In this document: positions 45,558 through 55,013 of the stretch, in pieces
Numbering within the stretch: position 1 is the stretch's first letter
How the letters are laid out: each line of letters begins with the position of its first letter
From: M55B127 sp034521955
GTDB lineage: Bacteria; Bacillota; Halanaerobiia; Halanaerobiales; M55B127
NCBI GenBank assembly: GCA_034521955.1
Contig: JAXHLT010000003.1
Location: 62,001 to 126,000 of the forward strand
Length of the DNA: 64,000 nucleotides
Direction: 5' to 3'
Notes under the pieces: model-generated
What the model was told of the DNA's origin: nothing
Databases searched by the model: none
What the model saw: the letters and a program-made list of their open reading frames with translations, nothing else
Program-made: the position numbers and the translations under genes

Positions 45558-46872
45558 ATGAATCCATATGAATTTTTAACTAAGTTCAGTAAATTTGGAA
45601 ATAAAGGTGGTTTTAAACCGGGTTTAGAAAGGGTTAAAAAAGTACTTTCTTACTTTGATAACCCTCAGGATAAAGTTGATTATATACATGTTGGGGGTTC
45701 AAATGGTAAAGGATCCACTGTTGCTTTTTTAAACAGTATTTTAAAAAATGCCGGATATAAAGTAGGCAGATATGTATCACCTCCAATGATACATTTTAAT
45801 GAACGATTTAGTATAAACGATAATCCTATCTCTACCAAAGAATTAAAGTCAATTGTTAATATGCTAAATGAGTATTTACAAAATCCTGAGACACAAGTTG
45901 ATTTTGATGAACCAAGTTTTTTTGAAATAATTACTATAATTGCCTTTATATATTTTTATAGAAAAAATGTAGATATAGGTATTTTAGAAGTTGGTCTAGG
46001 TGGAAGGTTAGATGCAACAAATGTGATTAAGAAGCCGTTAGTTAGTGTAATTACAAATATTAGTTATGAGCACGCAGATATACTTGGTCCAAAAATTGAA
46101 GATATAGCTTATGAAAAAGCTGGAATAATTAAAAAAAATAGACCAGTGATTACAGCTTCGAATAATTCAAAGGTTATTAAAGTTTTTAAAAAAGTAGCTA
46201 AAGAAAAAAATTCTGAGCTTACAATACTTAATATAGATGATAAATATAAAGTTATAGATAAAAATTTAGACTATCAAATACTAGATTTACAGTTAGATGG
46301 TATTAGTTATAAAGATTTAAAATTAAAAATATTAGGTACTCACCAAATATATAACTCTGTTTTGGCATTAAAAACACTTGGTTTATTACCTGACTGTTAT
46401 ATAATAGATAAAAGCTCAATATATTCAGGTTTATATAATTGTAAATGGCCTGGGAAGACTCGAAGTGGTTAATAGAGATCCTGATATTATTTTAGATGGT
46501 GCTCATAATGAAGATGGTATGAAAATATTAGTTCGATTTCTCAAAGAAAATGTTGATAAACATAAAAAGATAATATTTTTGATTAGTATTTTAAAAGATA
46601 AAAACTATACGAGTATGTTAAAAATGCTTAAATCTTTGGATAATGATATTGAATTATTGATAACAACAAATCAAAACAAAAGATCATTAGATCCAAAAGT
46701 AATTGCTGATCAAGCTAATATGCTTAACATGAAAAATAAAGTTATTTATAATTTGTATGATTCTGTAAAAGAAGCTAAAAAGATATTAAATAGTAGTGAT
46801 CTATTATGTATTACAGGGTCTTTATATACTGTATCTGAAGCAAGATTTTATCAAAGCATAATATTTAAATGA
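45558..46872 (+). CDS. folC: Folylpolyglutamate / dihydrofolate synthase, interrupted by a +1 frameshift
   Basis: Adds glutamate to dihydropteroate and folates. Frame 1 (45558-46472) has the P-loop GSNGKGST (47-54) and LEVGLGGRLDATN. It runs into CKWPGK and then stops after five out-of-frame codons. The missing C-terminal domain, starting RLEVVNRDPDIILDGAHN, continues in the +1 frame to 46872. Skipping one base at GGG_A (46452-46455) restores the family sequence. No second folC was seen. Either programmed or tolerated frameshifting, a pseudogene, or a sequence error. ATG 45558 follows AGGA; the upstream extension of the frame lacks family similarity. Confidence 0.85.
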
Positions 46873-46916
46873 TTTATAAATATATGTATAAAAATATATT
46901 TTCAAAGGGTGGTTTG

Positions 46917-47435
46917 ATGGCAAAAAAGAATAAAAAGAAAAACAAGTCACTAACATTTGTGGTCATAATAATGGCTGTTATCTCTGTATTTATTGGATTT
47001 TATGTTGGTATGTATTTATTTAAGTCAATGAGTGGAGGTGAAACCCAGGTAGCACAAACAAATAATAATATTAGTGAAGATAACTTAGAGCAAAGTATTC
47101 CGGCTAGTCAAGATACTAATCAGGAAAGTTCCAATATTGAAAGTAATAATGTTGAGCAAACTGAAAGTCAAAAAACAGAAAGTACAGAAACGGTTGAACA
47201 ACCTTCTTCAGTTGAGGATCATGAAAATCTTTTTAAGATACAGGTTGGAGCTTTTTCAAACCGAGAAAATGCTGAAACTTTTAAATCTGAATTAGAAAAG
47301 AATGGTTATCAAGTTATTATTAGAGAAACAGAAATTTTTCGTGTTAGAGTTATAGGTAAAGAAACTAGAGAAGAGACAGAAAATATAGAAAAAGAATTAA
47401 TTAATTTAGGTTATGATACATTTATAGTCAAATAA
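46917..47435 (+). CDS. SPOR domain-containing membrane protein
   Basis: A 172-residue single-pass protein. Basic N-terminus (KKNKKKNK), one transmembrane helix (residues 14-36 or so), a low-complexity Gln/Ser/Glu/Asn linker, and a C-terminal SPOR domain (FKIQVGAFSNRENAETF) that binds denuded septal peptidoglycan in other bacteria. AAAGGGTGG precedes ATG 46917; the frame opens earlier, at 46869. Confidence 0.85.
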   Translation: MAKKNKKKNKSLTFVVIIMAVISVFIGFYVGMYLFKSMSGGETQVAQTNNNISEDNLEQSIPASQDTNQESSNIESNNVEQTESQKTESTETVEQPSSVEDHENLFKIQVGAFSNRENAETFKSELEKNGYQVIIRETEIFRVRVIGKETREETENIEKELINLGYDTFIVK

Positions 47436-47443
47436 TTTGCAGA

Positions 47444-47471
47444 TTTACCATATATATTATAGAATTATAAT
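47444..47471 (+). promoter_or_regulatory. Probable promoter of the rnf operon
   Basis: TTTACC (47444-47449), a 16-base spacer and a perfect TATAAT (47466-47471), about 45 bases before rnfC. The -35 is weak. Confidence 0.5.
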
Positions 47472-47515
47472 GGTCGTGTTAAAATTGCAAATATATATAA
47501 AATAGAGGTGAAAAA

Positions 47516-48841
47516 ATGAGTGTACTTACATTCAAACAGGGAATTCATCCTGAATACCATAAAGAATTAACAAAAGATGTGCCTTTAAGAGAAGCAAGTA
47601 GACCCAAAGAAATAGTAGTTCCACTACAACAACATATCGGTGCTCCTTTAAAACCAACTGTTGAAAAAGGAGATCATGTAAAAAGAGGACAAAAAATAGG
47701 TGATACCGATAGTTTTGTGGCTGCTCCTGTGCATTCTTCTGTATCAGGAACTGTTAAATCGATTGAAAAAGTAAGAACACCTTCTGGTCAAAAAACATTA
47801 TCTGTGATTATTGAAGCTGATGAAGAAGATGTTTTTGATGATTCTTTAAAACCAAATAAAGACATTGACCAATTAGAGCCAAAAGAAATAATTGACATTA
47901 TAAGAGAAGCAGGAATTGTAGGTTTGGGTGGGGCGATGTTTCCTACTCATGTAAAATTATCAGTTCCAGATGATAAGAATATTGATTATTTTATTTTAAA
48001 TGGAATTGAGTGTGAACCTTTTTTAAATGTGGATAACAGAATGATGATAGAAAGATCAGAAGATATAGTTGAAGGCATGAAATTAATGATGAAAGCTGCT
48101 GATGTCAAAAAAGGTATTATTGGAATTGAAGATAATAAACCACGAGCTATATCAAATATGAAAAAAGCAGTTGAGAATGAAGAAAATATTGAAATAAAGG
48201 TATTTGAGACTAAGTATCCTCAAGGTGGAGAAAAGATGCTTATAAAGGCAGCTTTAGGTAGAGAAGTTCCTGACGGAGGATTACCTTTAGATGTTGGTGT
48301 TATAGTAAATAACATCTCTACTGCAATTGCTGTTTTAGAAGCTGTAGCAGTTGGCAAACCTTTAATAGAAAGAACAATTACTATAACTGGTGAAGGTATA
48401 TCTAAACCGTGTAATTTATATTACAGTATAGGTACTAAGGTAAAAGATTTAATTAATGAAGCCGGAGGATATGAGGGTGAACCTGCTAAGATAATTTTAG
48501 GAGGTCCGATGACAGGTAGTGCACAACATACAACAGATGTTCCTACAGTAAAAGGAACTTCTGGAATTATTGTTTTACATAAAAAGAGTGTTGCTAAATT
48601 TGATCCTAAACCATGTATAAAGTGTGCTAGGTGTGTTGACTCATGTCCAATGTATTTACTGCCTTTAAAATTATCTGATTTATCACAGTATGAAAAATAT
48701 GATGAACTAGATGAGTATGATGTCCAAAGTTGTATTGAATGTGGTTCATGTTCATATATCTGTCCTGCAGATAGACCATTATTAGATTATATCAGGATAG
48801 GAAAAATGGAAGATATGAAATTGAAAAAATCATCACAGTAA
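47516..48841 (+). CDS. rnfC: Rnf complex subunit RnfC
   Basis: Peripheral subunit of the ion-translocating ferredoxin:NAD+ oxidoreductase; it binds FMN and NADH. 441 residues with an N-terminal barrel-sandwich (GAPLKPTVEKGDHV), the FMN/NADH domain (GIVGLGGAMFPTHVKL), and two 4Fe-4S motifs, CIKCARCVDSCP and CIECGSCSYICP. ATG after AGAGGTG. First gene of rnfCDGEAB. Confidence 0.96.
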   Translation: MSVLTFKQGIHPEYHKELTKDVPLREASRPKEIVVPLQQHIGAPLKPTVEKGDHVKRGQKIGDTDSFVAAPVHSSVSGTVKSIEKVRTPSGQKTLSVIIEADEEDVFDDSLKPNKDIDQLEPKEIIDIIREAGIVGLGGAMFPTHVKLSVPDDKNIDYFILNGIECEPFLNVDNRMMIERSEDIVEGMKLMMKAADVKKGIIGIEDNKPRAISNMKKAVENEENIEIKVFETKYPQGGEKMLIKAALGREVPDGGLPLDVGVIVNNISTAIAVLEAVAVGKPLIERTITITGEGISKPCNLYYSIGTKVKDLINEAGGYEGEPAKIILGGPMTGSAQHTTDVPTVKGTSGIIVLHKKSVAKFDPKPCIKCARCVDSCPMYLLPLKLSDLSQYEKYDELDEYDVQSCIECGSCSYICPADRPLLDYIRIGKMEDMKLKKSSQ

Positions 48842-48852
48842 GGAGGATAGTT

Positions 48853-49764
48853 ATGAATAATGAAGAATTAATTGTAACTCCGAATCCACATATAAAAGAC
48901 CCAACATCTGTTGAGGAGATTATGTGGACAGTTGTTTACACACTTATACCTGCTGTATTAGCATCTACATATTTTTTTGGATTTAGGGCTTTGCTAATTG
49001 TAGGAGTAAGCATTATAGGTGCATTAATTACAGAATATACATTTTTAAAAATCAGAAATAAAGAAATGGTTATAAATGATGGAAGTGCTGTATTAACAGG
49101 ACTTTTACTGGCATTAACATTACCACCAACCATCCCGTTATGGACTGCCTTTTTTGGTAGTGTTGTAGCCATAGGATTAGGTAAACAAGTATTTGGTGGT
49201 TTAGGTAATAACCCTTTTAATCCCGCATTGATAGGTAGAGCATTTTTAACGGCTTCGTATCCTGTCTTAATGACTACTTGGGTGGCTGTAGATGGCACAT
49301 CTTCGGCAACACCATTAAGCATGATTTCAGATGGTCAAATGGTACGATTATGGAATTTATTCATTGGTAGTACTGGAGGCTCTTTAGGAGAGACTTCTGC
49401 TTTAGCATTATTATTAGGTGCGGCATATCTAATATACAAAGGATTTATTAACTGGAGAATTCCTGCTGGAATGTTATCAACTGTTGTAATCATAACTTTT
49501 TTAGCCGGAGAAAATCCAGTAGTTCATTTATTTGCAGGAAGTTTAATATTAGGAGCTTTCTTTATGGCAACTGATATGGTAACTTCACCTGTAACTAAAA
49601 AAGCAAGATGGGTTTTTGGAATTGGAGCTGGACTTTTAGTTGCAATAATAAGATTATGGGGCGGTTATCCAGAAGGAGTTATGTATTCAATCCTTTTAAT
49701 GAATACAACTGTACCGCTTTTAGATAGATACTTAAAGCCAAAAACTCTGGGAGTGGTGAAATAA
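48853..49764 (+). CDS. rnfD: Rnf complex subunit RnfD
   Basis: A 303-residue integral membrane subunit with about nine helices. The covalent-FMN threonine is expected in SSATPLSM (family SGATPL). NPHIKDPTSVEEIMW is the conserved N-terminus. ATG after AAGGAGG. Confidence 0.95.
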   Translation: MNNEELIVTPNPHIKDPTSVEEIMWTVVYTLIPAVLASTYFFGFRALLIVGVSIIGALITEYTFLKIRNKEMVINDGSAVLTGLLLALTLPPTIPLWTAFFGSVVAIGLGKQVFGGLGNNPFNPALIGRAFLTASYPVLMTTWVAVDGTSSATPLSMISDGQMVRLWNLFIGSTGGSLGETSALALLLGAAYLIYKGFINWRIPAGMLSTVVIITFLAGENPVVHLFAGSLILGAFFMATDMVTSPVTKKARWVFGIGAGLLVAIIRLWGGYPEGVMYSILLMNTTVPLLDRYLKPKTLGVVK

Positions 49765-49765
49765 T

Positions 49766-50323
49766 ATGGATACAAAAATATCTAAACTGATAATAACTCT
49801 AGCAGTTATTGGAATAATATCAGCTGTTGCTTTATCTTTTGTATATCAATGGACAACTCCATATATCGAAGAACATCAAGCTCAAGCTCAAAAAGAAGCC
49901 ATAAGATCTGTTCTACCACAAGCAGAGGAGTTTGAAGAAGTTAATAGAAATGGCAATACTTTTTTTGAAGGTTATGATTCTGGAGGAAATAGAATAGGTG
50001 TTGCAATGATTGCATCTGGGCCTGGTTATCAGAATATAATTGAAATAATGATTGGTGTAAACATTAATGATAATACTATTTATGGTATTCAAATATTAAC
50101 ACATGAAGAGACACCTGGTTTAGGTGCTAGAATTAATGGTAAAGAATACAAAAGTAATTTTGAAAGGAAACCTTTTGGAGATTATACAGTAGTTAAAAGA
50201 GATGCTCAAACTGAAATGGAAGTTGAAGCTATTGCAGGTGCTACTATTTCATCCCAAAGTGTAACAAAAATTGTAGAAAAGGCTGTTAATGTTATTCAAG
50301 CAGCTTATGGAGGTGGCGCATAA
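49766..50323 (+). CDS. rnfG: Rnf complex subunit RnfG
   Basis: A 185-residue subunit with one N-terminal helix and an extracytoplasmic FMN domain. The flavinylated Thr is in AGATISS, and HEETPGLGARI is conserved. It starts one base after rnfD, with GGGAG upstream, and its stop overlaps the rnfE start. Confidence 0.95.
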   Translation: MDTKISKLIITLAVIGIISAVALSFVYQWTTPYIEEHQAQAQKEAIRSVLPQAEEFEEVNRNGNTFFEGYDSGGNRIGVAMIASGPGYQNIIEIMIGVNINDNTIYGIQILTHEETPGLGARINGKEYKSNFERKPFGDYTVVKRDAQTEMEVEAIAGATISSQSVTKIVEKAVNVIQAAYGGGA

Positions 50324-50922
50324 TGGTTAAAAAACTATTAATAGATTTTAAAAACGGACTATGGAGAGAAAATCCAATAATAGTATTAGTTATAGGTATG
50401 TGTCCGACATTAGCTGTTACAAATACAGTTGAAAATGGTTTAGCAATGGGAATTGCTACTTCATTTGTTTTATTATCATCTGAAATAGTTATATCTCTAT
50501 TTAAAAAATACATACCAAACAATGTTAGAATTCCAAGTTTCATTTTAATAATAGCTACTTTTGTAACTTTTACTGATTATTTTCTTAAAGCATTTTTTCC
50601 AGATATAGCAGCATCATTAAGCTTATTTATACCCCTGATCGTTGTTAACTGTTTAATTCTTGGACGTCAGGAAGCTTTTGCTTCTAAAAATCCAACTCAT
50701 AGAGCAATTGCAGATGCATTAGGAATGGGATTAGGATTTACTTGGGTATTAGTACTATTAAGTGCTGTAAGAGAATTTTTTGGAATGGGTTCCATTTTTG
50801 GTGTAGAACTATTAGGTAGTTGGTATGAACCGATGGTTATCATGATTTTACCAGCTGGTGCATTTATTACCTTAGGTATAATAGTAGGTTTAATGAATGT
50901 AATCAAAAGGAGGGGTAATTAA
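50323..50922 (+). CDS. rnfE: Rnf complex subunit RnfE
   Basis: A 199-residue six-helix membrane subunit. GMCPTLAVTNTVENGLAMG and VNCLILGRQEAFASKN are RnfE/NqrD signatures; the Cys residues belong to the intramembrane Fe-S site shared with RnfA. Overlaps both neighbours by one base. Confidence 0.95.
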   Translation: MVKKLLIDFKNGLWRENPIIVLVIGMCPTLAVTNTVENGLAMGIATSFVLLSSEIVISLFKKYIPNNVRIPSFILIIATFVTFTDYFLKAFFPDIAASLSLFIPLIVVNCLILGRQEAFASKNPTHRAIADALGMGLGFTWVLVLLSAVREFFGMGSIFGVELLGSWYEPMVIMILPAGAFITLGIIVGLMNVIKRRGN

Positions 50923-51512
50923 TGGAAGAATTAAGAGTAGTTACCTTAGTTTTTATTAGTACTGTATTGATCAATAACTTTATTTTAGTGAAGTTTTTAG
51001 GAATATGCCCCTTTTTAGGAGTATCAAAACAGGTTGAAACTGCTTTCAGTATGGGTATTGCGACAACATTTGTAATGACATTAACTGCAGCTGCGACCTG
51101 GTTGATTAATACATATATTCTTGAAGCTTTAAATTTACCATTTTTAAGATATGTATCATTCATAATTGTGATTGCTTCATTAGTTCAATTTGTTGAGATG
51201 TTTATTAAAAAATCTAGTCCGGTTTTGTATAAGGCTCTAGGAATATTTTTACCCCTTATTACTACAAACTGTGCTATTTTAGGTTTAGCATTGCTAATAC
51301 CATTAAACGGCTATAATTTTATTACAAGTGTAGTATTTGGACTTGGTGCAGGTATTGGTTTTACACTGGCAATAGTGCTAATGGCTGGATTGCGAGAAAG
51401 ACTAGAGTTTGGTGATGTACCAAAAACATTACAAGGTGTACCAATTACATTAATAATAGCTGGACTTATGGCGATGGCTTTTATGGGTTTTTCAGGATTA
51501 ATTTCAATTTAA
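50922..51512 (+). CDS. rnfA: Rnf complex subunit RnfA
   Basis: A 196-residue six-helix membrane subunit, paralogue of RnfE in inverted topology. NNFILVKFLGICPFLGVSK and TTNCAILGLAL hold the Fe-S cysteines. ATG after AGGAGGGG. Confidence 0.96.
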   Translation: MEELRVVTLVFISTVLINNFILVKFLGICPFLGVSKQVETAFSMGIATTFVMTLTAAATWLINTYILEALNLPFLRYVSFIIVIASLVQFVEMFIKKSSPVLYKALGIFLPLITTNCAILGLALLIPLNGYNFITSVVFGLGAGIGFTLAIVLMAGLRERLEFGDVPKTLQGVPITLIIAGLMAMAFMGFSGLISI

Positions 51513-51536
51513 TATATAATTGTTGGAGGTGTCAGA

Positions 51537-52539
51537 GTGGATTCTATATATATATATTCTATTCTAAGTATGGGAGGAATTGGAGCCATCTTAGCTTTAG
51601 GTTTAGGTTTGGCTTCTAAAAAATTTCATGTAGAAGTTGATGAAAGGATCCAACAGGTAGAGGAAGTTCTACCAGGTGTTAATTGTGGTGCCTGTGGTTA
51701 TGCAGGTTGTAGCAGTTTTGCTGAAGCAGTAATTAATGGTGAAGCTGAAATTAATGGCTGTCCTGTTGGAGGAGAAGTAGTTGCTGAAAAGATTGCAGAA
51801 ATACTGGGAGTTGAAGGAGAAACTAATGAAACAGTTAAAGCACAACTTTTATGTGGTGGTGGAATAAAAGAAACTAAAAAGCTTTCTGAATACAGTGGTA
51901 TTAAAACTTGTAAAGCTGCTGAATCCATTAATGGAGGAACTAAAAGTTGTCAATATTCTTGTATAGGGATTTGGGGATTGTATGGAAGTTTGTCCCTTTG
52001 ATGCAATTGAGATGAGTGAGAATGGACTTCCAATTATTGATAAAGAAAAATGTACAGGTTGTGGAAAGTGTGTTGTAGCTTGTCCAAAAAATATTATTAC
52101 ATTAGCTCCTGAAGATAAGCTAAATCACATAAGATGTTCATCACACGATCCTGGTAAGGTTGTTTCAAAAATCTGTGAAGTTGGATGTATAGGTTGTTCA
52201 TTATGTGTAAAAGCTTGTCCTGTTGATGCAATAACAATGGAAGACAATCTTGCAGTAATTGATTATGATAAGTGTATAAACTGTGGTATTTGTTCTGAAA
52301 AATGTCCAACAGGTACTATTGAATTTAATGGCAGATTAATAGAAAAAGTTGTTATAACCGATAAATGTGTTGGATGTACAAGGTGTGTTGAACCTTGTCC
52401 TGTTGATGCAATAGAAGGTGAACTAAAAGAAGTTCATGAAATTGATCAAGATAAATGTGTTCAATGTGGCTTGTGTGCCAAAGTGTGTAAAGTTGATGGA
52501 GCTATAACTGTTACATATAAAGATGAAATAGAAAATTAA
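51537..52539 (+). CDS. rnfB: Rnf complex subunit RnfB, interrupted by a +1 frameshift
   Basis: Ferredoxin-facing electron-entry subunit. Frame 1 (51537-52001) has one N-terminal helix and the Cys cluster CGACGYAGC. It ends, after QYSCIG, in an unrelated tail. The family continuation FGDCMEVCPFDAI and the ferredoxin domains lie in the +1 frame up to 52539. Skipping one base at GGG_A (51966-51969) restores the consensus. The C-terminal part has five CxxC-based motifs (CTGC, CIGC, CINC, CVGC, CVQC), so RnfB is the multi-cluster type of anaerobes, about 334 residues when joined. GTG start after GGAGG. Confidence 0.88.
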
Positions 52540-52561
52540 ATTTAAATATTTGAATTTGTTT

Positions 52562-52589
52562 AAAACCGAGCTTTAAATGGCTCGGTTTT
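52562..52589 (+). terminator. Terminator of the rnf operon
   Basis: Ten-pair stem AAAACCGAGC / GCTCGGTTTT with an 8-base loop and a trailing T run, 23 bases after the rnfB stop. Confidence 0.9.
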
Positions 52590-52604
52590 AATTATATTTA
52601 AAAA

Positions 52605-52633
52605 TAGACATTTAGCCAAAAAGATGTTAAAAT
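52605..52633 (+). promoter_or_regulatory. Promoter of the cell-shape/division cluster
   Basis: TAGACA (52605-52610), a 17-base spacer and TAAAAT (52628-52633), just after the rnf terminator and about 27 bases before the first start codon. Confidence 0.75.
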
Positions 52634-52659
52634 GATAACGATTAGGAGTGGGGATTCAA

Positions 52660-53073
52660 TTGGAGAATATTAACAAATACATGACAAATTATGACAAGAT
52701 ATTGATTGTATTAGTCATTGCATTTTCTTTGGTGATGATATTATATCCATTTATTAGTGCTTATTTGGATAATGATGAAGAAAAAGATACATTTGTTTAT
52801 ATAAAAGATAGTTCAAAGGAAGTTCGAAGAATTCCTTTATCTGAATCTTATCAAGATAAACCTATAATTTTAGAAGCAGATGGTCCATTAGGTATTTCAA
52901 TAATAGAAATTCATCAAGGACGGGTTAGAGTTAAAGAAGCTCCATGTCCAGCAAAAATTTGTAAAAAAACTGGATGGATATCTAAGCCTGGACCTTCAAT
53001 AATTTGTGTTCCTAATAAAATATCAGTTTGGATTGAAACCGAAGATTCTGATATTGACGCAATTTCATGGTAA
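52660..53073 (+). CDS. NusG domain II-containing membrane-anchored protein
   Basis: A 137-residue protein with one N-terminal helix and an external NusG_II-type beta domain, marked by IIEIHQGRVRVKEAPCPAKICKKTGWI. Such genes commonly accompany rnf and the Gx transporter gene in Firmicutes, but their role is unknown. The frame opens at GTG 52648, but AGGAG is 10 bases before TTG 52660. Confidence 0.8.
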   Translation: MENINKYMTNYDKILIVLVIAFSLVMILYPFISAYLDNDEEKDTFVYIKDSSKEVRRIPLSESYQDKPIILEADGPLGISIIEIHQGRVRVKEAPCPAKICKKTGWISKPGPSIICVPNKISVWIETEDSDIDAISW

Positions 53074-53173
53074 ATTTTAATTATTTTTATCTTAAAGGAG
53101 ATAGACTCTTTTTGTTGAAATAATTAAAATAAACCTTTAAATTATTTGAGCATAAAAAGCGAGGTTATATTTA

Positions 53174-53692
53174 ATGCGCACTAGAAAAGTTGTAATAATT
53201 TCATTATTAGTTGGTTTAGGATTAGTACTACATTTAGTAGAAAACATGATACCTCTTTCATTTTTGATTCCCGGTGCTAAACTAGGATTAGCAAATATTG
53301 CTAATCTATTAGGTTTAATTTTATTTGGGTTTTTTGCTGGATTACAAATTCTATTGTTAAGAATATTTTTAGGGTCAATTTTAGCTGGAACTTTTATGAC
53401 CATTAATTTTTATTTGAGTTTGAGCGGAGGTTTATTAGGTTATTTAATAATGAGCTTATTATTTTATTATTTAAGAGATAAATTCAGTATTATTGGAGTA
53501 AGCTTAGGAGGAGCTGTCTTTCATAATTTAGGACAGATAGTAACAGCTTATTTTATAATTTCCAACACAGCAATATTTTATTACCTTCCTTATCTTATTC
53601 TTTTAGCTATACCAACAGGAATTGGTATCGGATTAGTAACAATTTTTACTTATAATTACTTACCACGAGAACTTAAAAGGATTGATGTTTAA
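53174..53692 (+). CDS. Gx transporter family / heptaprenyl diphosphate synthase component I-like
   Basis: A 172-residue, five- to six-helix membrane protein of the Hpre_diP_synt_I family. GAKLGLANIANLLGL and GGAVFHNLGQIVTA are characteristic. Despite the old name, it is thought to be a transporter S-component-like protein; its substrate is unknown. ATG shares TAATG with maf. Confidence 0.83.
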   Translation: MRTRKVVIISLLVGLGLVLHLVENMIPLSFLIPGAKLGLANIANLLGLILFGFFAGLQILLLRIFLGSILAGTFMTINFYLSLSGGLLGYLIMSLLFYYLRDKFSIIGVSLGGAVFHNLGQIVTAYFIISNTAIFYYLPYLILLAIPTGIGIGLVTIFTYNYLPRELKRIDV

Positions 53693-54273
53693 TGATAGAT
53701 AAAAAAATAATACTAGCTTCTTCATCTGATCGTAGAAAAGAATTGTTAAATAGATTGAAAATCCAATATACTTCTATGCCCAGTAAGATAGATGAAAGTA
53801 AATTTGAACATGAAATTCCTGAAAAGATGGTACAGGATTTGTCTTTAGCAAAAGGTTCCAAAGTAGCTGAAATTGTTGAAGAAGCTCTAATCATTTCAGC
53901 TGATACAATAGTTGTATGTGAAGATAAAATTTTAGGTAAACCTGAAGATGAAGATGACGCTTTTGAAATGCTACAATTATTACAGAATAATAAACATTCT
54001 GTTTATACTGGTTTAGCATTAATTTCTGCTGATGATAATATGCATTATCTAGACTATGATATAACAGAAGTTTTTATGCGTAAAATAGATAAAGAAGAAA
54101 TAGAAAGATATATTAAAACAGGTGAACCTATGGACAAAGCAGGATCATATGCAATACAGGGTAAAGGTGGAATATTTGTTGAAAAGATAATAGGTTCATA
54201 TTTTACAGTAATGGGTTTACCAATTCATAAGCTATCAGTTGCTTTAAAAAGTTTTAGTTTAGAAATAATATAG
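53692..54273 (+). CDS. maf: Maf-like nucleoside triphosphate pyrophosphatase
   Basis: A 193-residue house-cleaning NTP pyrophosphatase of the Maf/HAM1 superfamily. LASSSDRRKELL at the N-terminus, SADTIVVCEDKILGKP in the middle and DKAGSYAIQGKGGIF are conserved active-site segments. Upstream of radC-mreBCD, the normal position. Confidence 0.94.
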   Translation: MIDKKIILASSSDRRKELLNRLKIQYTSMPSKIDESKFEHEIPEKMVQDLSLAKGSKVAEIVEEALIISADTIVVCEDKILGKPEDEDDAFEMLQLLQNNKHSVYTGLALISADDNMHYLDYDITEVFMRKIDKEEIERYIKTGEPMDKAGSYAIQGKGGIFVEKIIGSYFTVMGLPIHKLSVALKSFSLEII

Positions 54274-54298
54274 TAGATGAAAGGAGATATATCTAACA

Positions 54299-54991
54299 AT
54301 TAGTTTAAATATTAAATACACTATAAAAGATCTACCAGTAGATAAGAGACCTAGAGAAAAGATGTTAAAGTTTGGACCAAAAAGTTTAAGTACAGAAGAA
54401 CTTTTAGCTTTAATAATTAGAACGGGAAATAAATCTGATACTGCAATTGATCTTGCAAATAATTTAATAAATAAAGCTAAAGGATTAAAGGGAATAATAG
54501 ATTTTACACCCGAAGAGTTTATGGTATATAAAGGGATTGGTAAGGCAAAAGGTACACAACTTTGTGCAGTCATTGAATTAAGCAAAAGAATAAATAAATC
54601 TAATTATCAAGGGGAGGTAACAATAAACTCACCAGATGATGTCGCAGCATTAATGATGTCTGAATTAAGATATCTAAGACAAGAGCATCTTTATTCAATA
54701 CTTTTAGATGTAAAAAATAAGATGACTGGTAAAGTTTTAATTTCCAAGGGGGGTTTATCTAGTTCTGTTGTTCATCCTCGTGAGGTCTTTAAATTAGCAA
54801 TTAAAAAAAGTTGTGCCTCCATAATATTAGTTCATAACCATCCCAGTGGTGAACCAAATCCGAGTAGTAATGATATTGAAATAACAAAAAGACTTTATTC
54901 AGCAGGAGAAATCATAGGAATTGAAGTTGTTGACCATATAATTATTGGTGATGGCAAATATATTAGTTTAAAAGAAAAAAATATTTTTTAA
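54299..54991 (+). CDS. radC: RadC family JAMM-domain protein, no canonical start codon
   Basis: UPF0758 protein; the Zn JAMM motif is HNHPSGEPNPSSND near the C-terminus, with an N-terminal helix-hairpin-helix (YKGIGKAKG). Function in the cell is uncertain. The conserved N-terminus TIKDLPVDKRPREKML is encoded upstream of ATG 54362. In that frame there is no ATG, GTG or TTG after the SD AAGGAG (54281-54286). ATT 54299 (or ATT 54311) is proposed. Starting at ATG 54362 would lose the conserved block. Confidence 0.8.
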   Translation: MSLNIKYTIKDLPVDKRPREKMLKFGPKSLSTEELLALIIRTGNKSDTAIDLANNLINKAKGLKGIIDFTPEEFMVYKGIGKAKGTQLCAVIELSKRINKSNYQGEVTINSPDDVAALMMSELRYLRQEHLYSILLDVKNKMTGKVLISKGGLSSSVVHPREVFKLAIKKSCASIILVHNHPSGEPNPSSNDIEITKRLYSAGEIIGIEVVDHIIIGDGKYISLKEKNIF

Positions 54992-55013
54992 GGTATAGAA
55001 AGGGGAGTTTAAT

